Shown in pieces: positions 1 through 12,699 of a DNA stretch of 64,000 nucleotides (position 1 is the stretch's first letter; every line of letters begins with the position of its first letter). Origin of the DNA: Mesocentrotus franciscanus (Eukaryota > Echinodermata > Echinoidea > Camarodonta > Strongylocentrotidae). The stretch covers positions 18,587,744 through 18,651,743 of the forward strand of contig CP137670.1 in the NCBI GenBank assembly GCA_037976565.1. Reading direction: 5' to 3'. The translations under genes and the position numbers were made by a program. The notes under the pieces are model-generated. The model was not told the origin of the DNA. It searched no databases and saw only the letters and a list, made by a program, of their open reading frames with translations.

Positions 1-559
1 ATTTACAAACAAAATATTTTAGTCATCAGAATCGGTTTCATATCCCTTTTTGAATGGTGTGAAATGCCACCAACGTTATATACACTAAACTCATTATAAT
101 TGGAGAAATAATAGCATTGCTATTATGTTCATTCTTTATTGGATGTCGTCTGCTTGTGCAAATCATGCCATACCTGTGGTGTCACACATCTCAGCAGCGT
201 TCGGAGAGCTTTCCAGGTGCTATGCCGGGGCTGTATTTAGGCGTGTTGTAATGTATAATAATCATTACTTCGATGGTTTCCAAGCATTGCATTTTGAAAA
301 AAATTGTCCACTTGAAGTTTCACCTTTGCAATAATGAAATATTTTTTTTTTTAATCTTCGCACAGCTACTTTAACGTATTTTTACCTACAACGCCGTGGA
401 TCCTTTTCTATGATTTTTTTCCCTCATAATTGTCATCAACGTTAAACAACAGAATACTTCTCTATAAGACTGTGAGTATCATATTGAACATACACTGTAT
501 GAGTATGCTATATAGACAGAATGGTTTCAATCTGTTTCCATGTAATAATACATTGCACG
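1..559. other. Unassigned AT-rich sequence
   Basis: No gene, repeat or signal recognised. Open frames of up to 88 codons occur but show no domain, no splice-site context and no similarity to other parts of the window. Similarity to the region upstream of TRIM copy C begins only near 560. Confidence 0.4.
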
Positions 560-1237
560 ATGTGTTGGAGTATGAAGTTAACAACGCTTTCTATACAATA
601 CGTCATAATGTTGGTTCAAAATCAAAAAGTCAGGGCTTAGTCCAATCCAATCCAAAATGTAATTTATATTATAACACCTTTTCCTTGCAGTTATAAGGCG
701 CTTCATACATTTCCCACATACGTGTCGGCCACCTGATAATATCATCTATCATGAGCACTGCTATAAAAACACACGATCCTAAACCTATGTAGAAAAAAAC
801 AAGATGAACATGGACAGTTTGCTTTAAATCATTAACTTTGTCAATTGTAATAATTTCAAGGAATCATATTACTAAATTATGAATTCCATTTCGTCTAATC
901 ACCTGAAAGTCAGTAGAAAGTACATACGGTTTTGGGCAATCCATATCTAATATAAATTACGAACAATTGTACTGAAAGAAACTATCAATTAAATATATAT
1001 ATTATTTGCTCTCAATGCATTTTTTTTCAAAATGAAGGTTATTTATTGTTTTTGCAGATGCGCATCCCCAATTTTCAAGACCATACATGATTTTTATTAA
1101 ATGATTGATAAAAGAGTATATTATCTTGTATATCAATTTTAAAGCAACATCACAAAGGAAATACACTAACTTTAAATTGTTTTAATGTGCATGCGAAAAT
1201 ATTACTAATGGAGGTCATTGTTTTAAATCTATTATAT

Positions 1238-1543
1238 TATTTTCCTCTCGCTCTGTCCCTCCCTTCCTCTCTCTCCTCCATTCCCCTCTTTCAATCCCTT
1301 TCCTTTTCACTTTTTTTCCCATCCTCTTTCTCTTCCTCCCTCCTTGGTTTCCCATACTTCCTGACCTCCCCTTCTTCTCTTTCCCTTCAACCATCCCTAC
1401 TTCTCTCACCCTTCCTTTCTCCTTCTCTCTCCCTTCATTCCTCCCTTCTCTCTCCCTTCCTTCACCCTCTGTCTTTCCGAGCCCCATCCATCCTATCCCT
1501 TTCTCCCCATCCCCTCTCTCTCTTGTAAATTGTTCTTTTACAG
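1238..1543 (+). promoter_or_regulatory. Long polypyrimidine tract and 3' splice site before TRIM copy A
   Basis: About 290 nt of almost pure C/T end in TTTTACAG at 1543. The sequence after the AG (GTCCATACTCTGATCAGG) is conserved upstream of copies B and C and leads straight into the ATG. This is best read as the end of a 5'-UTR intron whose upstream non-coding exon I could not place. Confidence 0.7.
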
Positions 1544-1561
1544 GTCCATACTCTGATCAGG

Positions 1562-3364
1562 ATGGCGTCGAACTTCAGCTCTTCAGAAGACATCTGTGAA
1601 GGAGAGAACTGTGAGGGAATCACAGAGGTGACGTATTACGTGAAGGAGAAGAAGAAGCTCTGCGAGGACTGCTCCTCCAAAGAGGGATGCATCGGAAAAG
1701 CAAGCAAGGGAGTGCTCAATCTCCATTGTAAGAAGCATGATCAAGAAATCAAACTATTTTGTAAAACTCATGGTGTAGCACTGTGTTATTCATGCAATAT
1801 GATAAATCATCAGCAGCCTTGCGTGCAACAGGATATAGAGGGCGCCATCATGGAAAGTAAAGCGAATCTAATCACTCTACAAGAAAAGGCAACGAACAAA
1901 TTAAAGCTTTGTCGAGTTTATGGAGATCAGATCCATCAGTGTAGGAAAGACACCGACACCCATATACAAGCTTTGAAAGATGAAGTAGATTCGGTAATCA
2001 ATGAGGCGATCCAAACAGAAAAAGACAAAGAGAAGGAGGAAACTGCAAAAATCAATGATGAGATTGATGGGAAGAATCGGAAACTTTACAAGGAGATTCA
2101 AAAGATCAATGAAACGATTCGACAGAACGATGAAGAGAGAGAAAAACGACTTGAACTAAACCGTACAAACGCAGAGAGACGACGAGAACCAATCGACAAT
2201 AAGCAACGTGGTCTTCAAACAGACATAGATAACATCGCTGAAGAGAAAGAAAGAAAGATTGGTGAGTTGGAGAAATCATGGCAAGATGACACAAAATCCA
2301 CAGAGACCACAATACAGACACTTAAAACAGTACTCAGATATGATAAAAATGTTGTCAAAGACGGGCATCGTGTGACGACATCAGTGAGTGATGAACTTAA
2401 GAAGCCACTGAATGAGGGTGAGGTGAAACAAATCACTAGTACCATATCAGGTGTGAGGTTTGTTAAGGGTGTTGGGAGGGAGAAGTATGATGGCAGGATT
2501 GATGGGTATGATGGGGAGTGGAAGCTCATTGATACAATCAATTTCAAAAATAAATTCAAATTCCCGATCATTGTAGGATGCATAGATGAATGCAATGTGA
2601 TTATTACAGATGCATCTACTGTGCATGCATACATGTTAGATATGAACACTAAACACACTCAGAGAGTGATAACCAGGAGTGGTACATCATCGGTTGAATC
2701 CTGTGCATTGATGAATCATAACAAGGTAGTTTGCGGTAATTCCAGCATGAATTGTACAGGGAACAGTTTAACTGCATCCATCAGTGTGTATGACAGACGA
2801 TGGAAGCACATCATTGACGTCACAATACCAAGAAATACAGCGTGTGCTTTCACACGGGTGAAAGTAGCTGTTGACCAGGATGGGATGATCATCGCTGCCG
2901 AGTGGGCTCAGTCTAAGATATACGTGATCAACCCAGCTGATGGTAAGATCGTTAATACCATCACATGTAAACAGAATATAATAATGCATGGTATACTATC
3001 CTCAGGTATCATCATCGCTCAACCCTCACCATCAGATCACAGAGTGTTCATTATCGACAGGCAGGGTGCTCAAAGGGAAATCCCCCACAGTGGTGTCATT
3101 CTGAATGCCTGCATTGATCCTATGACAGACGACCTCTACGTCGTGACATCAGATCATGATAAGTACACGACTTGTGTGATTCATCATCTGCTGAGTGGGA
3201 GTGGTATGAAGAAGAGAAGATCAGTGTCATTTCCTCTATCAAATAGACTGCTGATTAGGAGGGGTCACCTTCTATTATCTCGGGTGATGATGACGTCATC
3301 AGGGAAACTGATTGTTTGCGATGGAGACAACATTCTCGTATTCCAAAACAGGTTTACCCTCTAA
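1562..3364 (+). CDS. RING-less TRIM-like protein, copy A (B-box, coiled coil, propeller-like C-terminus)
   Basis: A 600-residue protein on one coding exon. No RING finger is present. A Cys-rich B-box1-like segment (C12, C17, C34, C37, C43) is followed by a clear B-box2 zinc site (C56, H59, C67, H70, C75, C78, H83, C87). Residues about 95-275 are a charged, heptad-like coiled coil rich in Glu, Lys and Arg. Residues about 315-598 have repeated short beta-blade patterns like the C-terminal propellers of TRIM2/3/71-type proteins, but without convincing NHL signatures. TRIM proteins generally oligomerise through the coiled coil and many act in ubiquitin signalling or innate immunity. Without a RING, ligase activity is not expected here and the function is unknown. 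The start is supported by conservation with copies B and C, A at -3 and G at +4, and a splice acceptor 18 nt upstream. Confidence 0.88.
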   Translation: MASNFSSSEDICEGENCEGITEVTYYVKEKKKLCEDCSSKEGCIGKASKGVLNLHCKKHDQEIKLFCKTHGVALCYSCNMINHQQPCVQQDIEGAIMESKANLITLQEKATNKLKLCRVYGDQIHQCRKDTDTHIQALKDEVDSVINEAIQTEKDKEKEETAKINDEIDGKNRKLYKEIQKINETIRQNDEEREKRLELNRTNAERRREPIDNKQRGLQTDIDNIAEEKERKIGELEKSWQDDTKSTETTIQTLKTVLRYDKNVVKDGHRVTTSVSDELKKPLNEGEVKQITSTISGVRFVKGVGREKYDGRIDGYDGEWKLIDTINFKNKFKFPIIVGCIDECNVIITDASTVHAYMLDMNTKHTQRVITRSGTSSVESCALMNHNKVVCGNSSMNCTGNSLTASISVYDRRWKHIIDVTIPRNTACAFTRVKVAVDQDGMIIAAEWAQSKIYVINPADGKIVNTITCKQNIIMHGILSSGIIIAQPSPSDHRVFIIDRQGAQREIPHSGVILNACIDPMTDDLYVVTSDHDKYTTCVIHHLLSGSGMKKRRSVSFPLSNRLLIRRGHLLLSRVMMTSSGKLIVCDGDNILVFQNRFTL

Positions 3365-3550
3365 ATCAAATCCTGTTTCATTACAATTGTCCATGTTCAC
3401 TACGTATACACACGTACGTACATAGGCATTTGATATGGCTATCATCACTATCATCCCAATAATTACATGTGAATCTCAATACGTGTGTTATAACATGTAC
3501 CTAGATTAGCCATGTGTATATGATACACAGGATAACAAATTTGTAACATG

Positions 3551-3556
3551 AATAAA
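3551..3556 (+). other. Poly(A) signal, TRIM copy A
   Basis: AATAAA about 187 nt after the stop codon. The same signal in a matching context follows copies B and C, which supports its use. Confidence 0.5.
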
Positions 3557-3875
3557 TGACTTGTTGAAATAATTTCTTTTTTTTAAAGAAAAGTATAGCA
3601 ATACTTGAATTAGCATGAGAAGGTAAAATTACAATAATCATAACCAGGTTCAAACCAGGCTTCTGTCCAATGAATACTACAATACAAAAAGCAATAGAAA
3701 ATACAAATATACAGTAATGGAATTCAAATTACAGAGACTTTAGTAAAAATATACCAGTGTTAACAAATTACTATAACAATGCAATACGATGCAGAGTTTG
3801 CGCTAATTCAAAACTGTATCCATTCTATGAACCCGTGACTCCGGCGTGGAGATACCCTACTACACTGTATAACCA

Positions 3876-4075
3876 GTGGCGGATCCAGGGGGGGGCACGT
3901 GGGCCAAAAAAATTAGTGATAAGTACTACCGAGCGAATTATCGGCCGGCGCGATTTTCCAATTTTCCAATTTTCGGGTGCAACAAAAAAAAAAAAAGTAC
4001 TTACCCCTACTGAGCGACTTTTCGGCCGGCGCGATTTTCAAATTTGCGGGAGAAAAATAAATAAATAGTGCTCAC
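3876..4075. repeat. Dispersed repeat with a GTGGCGGATCCAGG end
   Basis: Starts with AGTGGCGGATCCAGGGGG, followed by two copies of a block containing CGAGCGAATTATCGGCCGG or CTGAGCGACTTTTCGGCCGG. The same kind of sequence recurs at 36085-36128 and 39755-39893 (there on the other strand). It resembles the ends of abundant short interspersed or MITE-like elements. No coding capacity is visible. Confidence 0.45.
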
Positions 4076-4279
4076 CACCCAACCCACCCCCTCCCAGTCA
4101 TGGGGTATGTTGATCCGTTTCATATTTAGTGCCATTTTGGCATCTGAAATGAAATTATTAGAATAACATTACATTTATATTTATTTATTTGTTTATTTAT
4201 TTCTAATTTATTATCATTTCTAAGGATAACACATCCGTTTAGAGCCAGAAGGGAGTAAACTCTGAGTATGTACTAAGTT

Positions 4280-5707
4280 ACTGCCATTATGACTCCAAAA
4301 AACACAACATATACGCTTTACACGATCATTTGTAGGTATATGCACATATCTGAATTACACTAACTTGAAGTACATGTATAGGTATAGTCGTTTGAAATTT
4401 TGAAATTTATTGATCGTTTTTCAGCTAGAAAAATCAAATCAAATGTGTTTTATAGTCATGAGTAAACAAGATATACCTTTTTGACGATTGAGGGGAAGAA
4501 AAGTGCAGGCAAAAACACTTTCTACCAATCCTACTACTGAGAACAAATTAAACGGTACATCTTTTGATTGTCAATATCTTTAACCAAACCTTAAAAATGT
4601 AATGCTTTAGATTGCATGGCATTGTAATCTATCATGCAAGAATATGCACGGCAAATATGTTTAGAACGTGTAAACATGTATATAGCTGCATTAAATAATA
4701 CCCAGAACTTGTACAATTAAAATTTGTTGATTTTATCATTTTTCTAGGAGACTCTTTGTTATGTATAATGGTTTGATAAAAACGATGCTTAAATAAGGAA
4801 ATAAGTTGCATAGTTTTGTTCCCTAACGCGCTCGCAACATGTAAATAGCTGCATAATATTAAGCTTTTGCAACTTTTTTTCCTTTTTTGGTTGTTGCTAT
4901 CACATATATTCATATATATTCAACAAGTACATTTGATGGAATGACTAATACAACAAATAAGTAGGTTGCAAAGTCTCGTTATTTCTGAACATTTATTCAC
5001 ATTAAAACTACACTCATAAAAATGTACGGCATAATACCCAGTATTTGACAGTGATTTTATAATTTTGCTCATTATGGAACATTGAAACCTTTGATATGTA
5101 ATTTTTGTTGAGACAAATGCTATAATATTGAAATAAGTTGCGGTTTTGTTATCTCACACACTCACAACAGGTAAAAAGCTGTATAATACCGAGTTTTGAT
5201 GATATTTAATTTGTTGATTTTTTTCATTTTGCTTTGAGACATTTTAATATATTCATATATCCAAAAGTGTATTTGATAGAATGAATGATTTAACAACTAA
5301 ATAGGGCAAAGCCTAAATATCTATCAAGAAAGTATTTAAGTTGAAAGTATATTCATGATATGTGCATTGCAGAAAATACATTATTATTATATGAGATATG
5401 TTAATGTTTGATATTTTGTTTGATAGAACAAATAAAGCGTTATACTGAGTATTTGTATGATTCAATGTGTTGATTTTTCTTGTGGCTATATGACATGTTG
5501 ATATAAATGTATCTAACCAGTAAATTTGATAGATCAATAAATAGGTTGTATAGTCACCTAATCTAGTTTGATAGCAGAGATGCTAGAATAATGAAAGAAG
5601 ATACTCAGTGTTATTATCCACCACACTCACAACCTATACATAGCTACATTTTACTAAGTATTTGTAACGTTCAATTTGTAGATTTTTCGTTTTGGTATGT
5701 GACATGT

Positions 5708-5751
<44 letters not shown>

Positions 5752-6410
5752 TCAAACAAGTATCTAATGAATAATATGATTAAGTAGGTTAAACATTTAT
5801 CATTTTATTTACATTACGAGTATGCTCATGATATGTACATAGCTACATATTTAATACCCAGCATTTGTAAGATTCAAAACCTTTGATGTCACAATGCTGT
5901 GGAAAATATCAATCTTTGATATGCAGTTCGATAGAACAGGTAGTAGAATTATATTATACATTTAAGCTGCACAGTTTGTCATCGCTCACAATCACCACAT
6001 GTAGATTATACCGATTACTTGTAACGTTTAAATTGTTTCATTTTTTATTTGGCTTTGGGATCTGTTTATATATACATGAAAAACAATGGTGTTTGTATGA
6101 AATAAGTATATTCATTACATCAAATAAAACAATAATGCCGAAAGGTCATGAGGATGAATAGCGAGGGTATGTTATTAACATGTATAAGGAAAGTATTCAC
6201 ATTAGAAGTACGCTCATAAAATATACATAATTTACAGTATTTGTATGATTTGACTTTGTTGATTGTTAATTTTTATATGAAATATGTTAATCTTTGTTGT
6301 GTAGGTTGATGGAAGAGATGCTTTAACTGTAACATAAGTTGCAGTTGTTTTTTTTCCATCTCACTCACTCACAAAATTAAGATCACTGCATTATATGGTA
6401 TCCCAGTCAA
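4280..6410. repeat. Degenerate satellite downstream of TRIM copy A
   Basis: Recurring blocks about every 150-210 bp contain variants of AGCTGCATAATACCCAG, TATTTGTAAGATTCAACA, GACATGTTGATATAT and GTTGCATAGTCTCGTTATC. The copies are strongly diverged. The same array follows copies B and C, so it was amplified together with the genes. Confidence 0.6.
5710..5752. repeat. (TA)n microsatellite
   Basis: About 18 uninterrupted TA units in the satellite of unit A; shorter TA runs occupy similar places in unit B. Confidence 0.9.
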
Positions 6411-7106
6411 CGTACTACTACTCGCAATCACTAATTTCCTTTGCCATTTGAAATGTAATTTTTATTTCATGTGCTTTTTTCGGGGAGGGGTATTCCACTT
6501 TGTTTCTAAGAAATGTACAATATCATTGTTATTTTTGCATGAGTTTATCTCTTGTTTGATGGTTATTATTGGTGTGGGGAAAATTAAATCGAATTTAAAT
6601 GTTATACAATGAAAAAGGTTACACGGTTTTGTTATCTATCAGAAGACCAGTCATATTACAAAATTTGAAAATATCTGTAGCATAGAATACCAAAGTATGA
6701 CGTCATACTGGCTAAATTGTCAAGGTTACTGGCTCCAAGCGATCTTCACCCAGAATGCAGTAAACCGACATTTTCGTGTATAAATTTGTTTGTGAACATA
6801 CTAAAACACGTTTTCGCATGGTGCATTGTCAGCTCATTTGGGGGATATTCGACAAGACATTAATCAGTTTGACATTACCAAGTTGAGATAAAAAATATTG
6901 CAATTTAGCAGATGAATATATTTCTTGTGTTGTGAGGTCACCATGCAATTTTCCATTGGTTATTAAAATACTTGTCTATGAAAAAAGGGCTTTTTTGTTT
7001 GAATCATATCATTCAAAATCGAAATGGTTGTCATTGTGAGTTTCATCAGAATTTCAAAGTTAGACACTTGGAAGAAATGTTCAATTAAAAGAAGGGGGCG
7101 GATGTA

Positions 7107-7350
7107 TTGACTGTGAAAGCGACAATTTACGAACAGGAGATAGAGGAAAAGAGAGTAAGAGAAAGCACGACAGAGAGAAAGAGAGAGAGAGAGAGACAGA
7201 TGGAGAGAGAGAGACAGATGGAAAGAGAGAGAGAGAGAGAGGAAATGGAGCAGGAGAAAGAGGGCGGAGGGGTAGGGAGAGAAGAGAAAATTAATAGAGA
7301 GAAGGGAGTATATAGATAAAGGAGACAATCAAAGAAAGAGAGAACGGGGG
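7107..7350. repeat. GA-rich low-complexity block
   Basis: Purine-rich (GAGA)n sequence marking the distal end of unit A. Open frames here on both strands are low-complexity artefacts. Confidence 0.8.
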
Positions 7351-7958
7351 GGGGGCGGAATAGAGATATAGATAAATGATAGGGGACACAGAAATAATAA
7401 AATATGACCATAATGAGAACATGTTAAAGATATTTGCAAAGTTGTAATTTGGCTGTCTTCCATGAGGCCCTGTTTGGTAAGAATAAAACAAATAACAGCA
7501 ACAAAAAATAAGTAGATATTTACACAAGCATATAAACTGGTATAATAGAAATTAATTGGTATCCTCATGAAATAAATGATCATTCAAGGATTATCCTTGA
7601 TCATTTAAAAGAAATATATAAATGGAATTTTCAATTTAAATAGAAAAATACATTAAAAAATGAAAATAAAATAAAGAATAGATGTTAACCACGTATTTAA
7701 AAGAAAGAAGAAAACAAATGATTGAAAACGTAAATTTTTGTACAATCTGATATAGCTTAACACACGGGATACCAAAATTGTCACATACATATGTACATTC
7801 GATTTCTCTTTAATTAATACACTTAGGTTGTTTACAAAATAGCTGAAAATTGATACATTACATGTATGCATACATAATATAAGGTTAACCTTGTAAACCA
7901 AATGTAATAATTTTGCCAATAGGACAAATTGTTAATTTGCACGAACCCCCAAGTTCAC
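7351..7958. other. AT-rich sequence, likely downstream flank or 3' UTR of the LINE fragment
   Basis: No gene seen. The part nearest 7959 may be the 3' UTR of the minus-strand LINE. An imperfect inverted repeat (ATGATCATTCAAGG / CCTTGATCAT) lies near 7572-7606. Confidence 0.3.
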
Positions 7959-9400
7959 TTACACGTCATCTGCAGATAACAGGGCTTTTAGAGTGTGTTT
8001 AAAACTGTTCAAAGTAGGTGACGTCTTGATAAAACTTTCAAGTTGGTTCCATACTCTAATTCCAGAAATTAGTGGACTTTTTTTTTTTAATGAATATGTG
8101 TCCGTCCTAAATTTAGGTACACGCAATACATCCCTTACATCATGTATTGTGCTGTGATCATGTAGTGAACTGACATGACTTAAATCTTTTTAAAAGTTGG
8201 TGCCATGTCATGCATTGATTTATACATCATCACTGCACGTCCAAACTGGAAACGTGTCTGAATAGGCATCCATCCAAAGCGACTGAACATATCATTTAAA
8301 GATATTTCAAATCCTTCTCCAATCACTTCACGTGCATCTCGTTTTTGAACCTTTTGTAATTTAATCGTTAGTCTTTGAAATCGGTCAGACCAATCCAAGG
8401 AACAATAATCGAAATTAGGAAGAACGATGGCATATAAAAGTTTCAGAGATTTTGTTGGAACTTAACTTTTGGCTCGCTTAATTACACTTATTTTTTGTTG
8501 AGCAGTTTTAATAACTTTTTCCACAAGTTCCGTCTAACGTAACTCCTCGTCAATCATGACACCCAGGCATTTTGCCATTTTACTCTTTTCAAACAGCTGC
8601 CGTTTAGTGTGACAGAAAAATCATTTACTCTGTTAAGAACTGATTGTGGTCCAATAAGCATCACATTTGTCTTATTCGCATTAAGAACTAGACAATTTGT
8701 TGTTACCCATGGAAATATATTTCCCATACCTTTGGTTAGCTTTTGTTCTATCTCTGTAACATTACTCCCGCTGACTGCTAAAGTCTTGTCGTCAGCATAC
8801 ATATCAACAATGCCATCATGAATACATTTGGGTAAACAATTTATGTAGATAGAAAAAAGGGTGGCCCTAGAATTGAACCTTGTGGGACTCCCATCATAAC
8901 TTTTGAGGAACTCGAAGTAGCCCCTTTAAAACAAACCGTCTGTTCTCGGTTGGACAGATACGATACAAACCACTGAATACTAGTGTCAGAACATCCAATG
9001 GATGTCAATTTATGTAACAGAATATCGTGATCGACAGTGTCAAATGCTTTCCTGAAATCAATGACAGCAACACCTGTTAACTTTAAAGCCCTCTGGTTTA
9101 CAATTTTCATTACAGCTGTTGCAGTAGGGTGAAGAGGACGAAAACCTGACTGGTTATGATACAATATTTCATTTTTCTCTAGAAACCACATATTTGAAAA
9201 AAGCACAGCTTTCTCTAGAATCTTGCTCACAACGGATAATACCGATATTGGTCTGTAATTATAAATTGGAATCACCCTTGCTTTGTTCAAGCCTTTTGGT
9301 ACCTGTTCTGTTGTAATTGACTTATTGATATAAACACATGTTAAGGAGTCCACAATGATATATTTTGACATGTTTAGGATATATGCCATTCAGCTAAATG
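7959..9400 (-). mobile_element. 5'-truncated, frameshifted LINE (Jockey/CR1/L2-type reverse transcriptase)
   Basis: Reading right to left: a conserved RT segment with PISVLSVVSKILEKAV and QSGFRP; a catalytic VIDFRKAFDTVDHD with the Asp at 9057-9059; VPQGSILGP; a frameshift near 8845; then the YADD catalytic box (8788-8799). The typical LINE C-terminus follows in shifted frames, with LQKVQKRDAREVI near 8350 and a WNQL / FKHTLKALLS end stopping at TAA 7959-7961. There is no endonuclease domain, and frames are broken several times. It is a dead copy. Clade is uncertain; RTE is less likely. Confidence 0.85.
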
Positions 9401-9530
9401 TTCATAGATGTAATTCTCGACATTTGCTATAGAAAAAATTGTTTCCAGCCTCATTGAAATTAATCAATTGAAATGACTTGAAAATCAAATATTCAAGGAA
9501 CACTAGTGCAAAAGATGAAATCACATACAA

Positions 9531-10534
9531 GTGTCGTAGTACGTGGTGAGACAGTAAATTAAGCCCAAGAGACGTGTGTTAGTGTAACTGGTGCTTTATT
9601 AAAAAAAACGTTGATTCTCGGTATCCACACGCATAAATGAAAACCCTGCAATTGGCAGAATAATAAAACAAAATATGTCTTAGTATTTTAAACAAATATA
9701 AATGTCATCTTCACAAAAGCAGGATTATCTTGATGAAAGTAAAACAAAGTAATTACTAAACAGAGATATTGTTATCCTCTTCATTAAATATCTTATAAAG
9801 TAATCACTAATTGATCTCCAAATCAAATCTGTTTTATCTTGATTCTCTTGTATAATCACTGAAATAAAATGTTATAGTAATTTAATTTAATAACATAATT
9901 AAATCTAAACATCAAATCACCTGTGGGAATCTTATCAAACAGTAATATAAATCTAGCAATTAGAGCATCATACTTGTATCAGGCAAACAAGAAATACATG
10001 CATTAATCGGTAAGTATTTATAATACGCTAGAACAATCTGCCCAATTGTCCCACAACATCAGAATATAAACCCATAATGTAAACACTCTGCACTATTAGA
10101 CTCAGTAAAGTTACACAAACTCTGTTAGAAACTTCTAACAGAATGTCATAAAAACGTACCCATAGTCTACAGTAAAAAACCCACTAAAGCCCTCAACTAC
10201 AGTCCGACACCCTCAGGGGAAGAAGGAACACACCAAACAGCCATGAATCTATTCAGCAACACAAACTGCAATATGCAAGTCCTCTTGCCCCTATAATAAT
10301 GTAACAACAATAAAACTACAAGTATTTGCTCTCTAAACAACACTAATATAAGTTCCCATATCATCTACAGCTAGAGGGAAATAGCTAGACATAACCATCA
10401 CGGGAAAATATCAACAATATTCTTCACATCGTTCATCTAAGGTGTATAACACTATCTTCAACTCACATCTACGAGTCAACTCTGGGCGCCGCCATCTTTC
10501 TGGTTTGTTTACATTTTGCGCCCTCAACGTCAAC
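9531..10534 (-). mobile_element. Possible solo LTR
   Basis: On the plus strand the block begins TGTCGTAGTACGTGG and ends GCGCCCTCAACGTCAACA, i.e. TG...CA limits. On the minus strand an AATAAA (about 9597-9602) lies near the presumed 3' end, as in an LTR with a short U5. No clear target duplication was found and no coding sequence is present, so this is tentative. Confidence 0.3.
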
Positions 10535-11209
10535 ATACACTTTTAACTTCACATATGTGCGAAATACAAATGATGGGATAAATAATCTTTAAATTTTCTT
10601 TGCGATCTCTCAAAATATCTTTACCGATATATGTCGAAAGAAAGTGTTGCATAAACGATTTAAATTCAAATTTCTCTAACATTGTATAAAAAAACAGCGT
10701 AATATGACCAAATAAATGCCATAGCCAAAATTTCTGTTCAACATCATTAACAGGCATACTTATTATCATAATTACTTCAAACAGAAATCTATATCCACCT
10801 CAAGCTATGCATTATCACCCACTTTCATACAGGATTAAACTAAATATCTATTTATATAAGAATAAGTGCCAAACAGTTGAAAGAAAACCTTCACCAAAGG
10901 TAACCGCGTGTTTCACTAGCGCAGGCACAGCAAAAACATGCGCTCCACCCTTGAACGTGACAAAATGTGCTTTAATACAAACATGTGTGTTATGCCATTT
11001 AACGTGGGCGGCGTTATACACAATCAATAATCCATCCGCGAGACCATATGTAACAAATGTAGTGAATTAATTTGCATAATCGGACAGGTCCGCGATCTAC
11101 ATACAATAAAAACTAGTTCACATTTCCACACAAGCAATACACACAACTGTAGTGAAAGAAAGAGAAATATTGATTTTAAACGGAATCAAACATATACTGT
11201 ACTTTAGAT
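10535..11209. other. Unassigned intergenic sequence
   Basis: No domain, RNA gene or repeat structure recognised. Short open frames of 79 and 87 codons are not supported by anything else. Confidence 0.4.
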
Positions 11210-12420
11210 TATTATTTATTCTTCAACTGATCTGCTACTTCTCTCCCACGGCGAAGGCCAAAGTTGTATCCCCTCACTTTGTCTCCAGCATGACAGAACA
11301 CATAATCCTGACTTTGTAGAACTTCATGATCTTTCTTACCCTTATGAAAACATTGATCTGACGACTGTTTTGCTTCTACCTAGAATACTAGAGAGAAAAA
11401 AAATCATGTGACCGAGATATAACTATTTAGAACTGTGTCCAACTACAGCGGGTTATTTGCATATTATAGTTCTTCCTTTCGGGGGGTGGATAAACATACC
11501 CCCCTCCTGTAACATCACAAGGAACGTGAATATTTTCATTTGATGTTAGACGGATACAATTCATATTCATATTAATCTATTCTCAAAGAGCACCGGAGCA
11601 TATCTTTTGTCAACGCTCCTAAATTTTGTGTTTGGGGGACAATTACGTGTTTCTCTACTTGCCATATTCATGCACTGTATGCATGCATGAGTGGACAATT
11701 TGTGACAAGTGAGCATCAGTTTGACTTGGGATGGCATACATCTTAACGCCATCTTGATTAGTACCTAATACAACTATTACAAGAGGTTGGATGAATTGTT
11801 CTTCTTCAAACAATATCAATTATAAAAGGAGCATCTAGATGAACAACTTTGTTTCTGACTATACATTACGAAGGTTAACATAGCAAGAAACTGGTAATTA
11901 TTAAAGGTAAGCTGTACATAGTATGTACGTCATTTTGCTGTGAACAAGGTTGGTGTCATAGAAGGAAGTGGATGAAAAATAGGTAAGTATGTAATAAAGG
12001 GACAAACAGGTGTATGCATGTGAGGTAGGGTATGTTTGTCTTATCTGGAGGAAGAAAGATGAGAATATAAAGTAAAAATCTACTTATATGACAGTTTTAA
12101 GATAGATTTAGGGCCAACAACATGAACAGAAATGTTATCGATATCTTCATATGTATGTCTCTTTGTCTTTCTTCCTTCTCTATACCTCACTGCCCAAATT
12201 TCGTCATGATTCAGGTAGTATGGGCGCCCCTAATATCAACTTACTTATTGTATTATATATATATTTATGCCACAAAAAAATATTTTGTCCACTCGTTAGC
12301 TTTACTTCTCGCAAAATTAATAAAATTCAGGTTTATTCCTGGCAACGAGATGACTGAATATAATGTTTTGATCGGTTGCTTACCATATTTGGAATCCAGA
12401 TAGTATATTTTCGGGTGAGA
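11210..12420. repeat. Tandem duplication, copy 1
   Basis: Matches 12700-13960 in order and orientation, for example CTGATCTGCTACTTCT near 11230 and 12714, CATTTTGCTGTGAA near 11931 and 13436, and GGTGTATGCATGTGAGG near 12009 and 13511. Divergence is visible but moderate. No gene is recognised in either copy. Confidence 0.75.
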
Positions 12421-12699
12421 GGCTTTCACACGAAAATGTCCCTAAACGTCTGAGTGTACGAGTGATGGGAAACAAATACTCTGGTGAATTTTGGATTATG
12501 GTGACGTGAAAGGAAGAGAAAGAGACACTTGGAAGGAAAATCAGATGGAAAAGAAGTTTCAAGTTGTGGGTCTGTTACAAGATTTTTGAGAGGGGATAGG
12601 GATAGTGAAAGGGATAGTGCGGAAAGCAAGCGACAACAGTGAGTGAAAGATAGAAGGGAAGAGATATAGAGAAACAGAGAGAGAAAGTGGGGGAAATAA
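12421..12699. repeat. GA-rich spacer between the two tandem copies
   Basis: Purine-rich sequence. Its left part resembles the sequence before the GA block of unit C (about 59100-59230), so it is probably a fragment of the same dispersed repeat. Confidence 0.45.

Larger units (their letters stand above)
560..7440 (+). repeat. Segmental duplication unit A (TRIM-like gene unit)
   Basis: By-eye alignment shows the same order of blocks here, in unit B (from about 14110) and in unit C (from about 51045): upstream sequence, pyrimidine tract, splice acceptor, TRIM-like CDS, poly(A) signal, degenerate satellite, a conserved palindromic stretch containing TGACGTCA near 6700, and a purine-rich block. 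Unit A lacks insertions seen in B and C, so it supplies empty sites for them. The outer limits are approximate. The purine-rich end (7120-7440) resembles the reverse complement of the pyrimidine-rich end of unit B. Confidence 0.75.

Noticed and set aside
1901..2658. Minus-strand open frames within TRIM copy A (and equivalents in B and C)
   Set aside because: Shadows of a Glu/Lys-rich coiled coil; no independent signal.
6680..6710. CRE-type promoter at TGACGTCA near 6700 (also near 20705 and 58025)
   Set aside because: Conserved only because the units are duplicated; no gene start lies downstream within reach.
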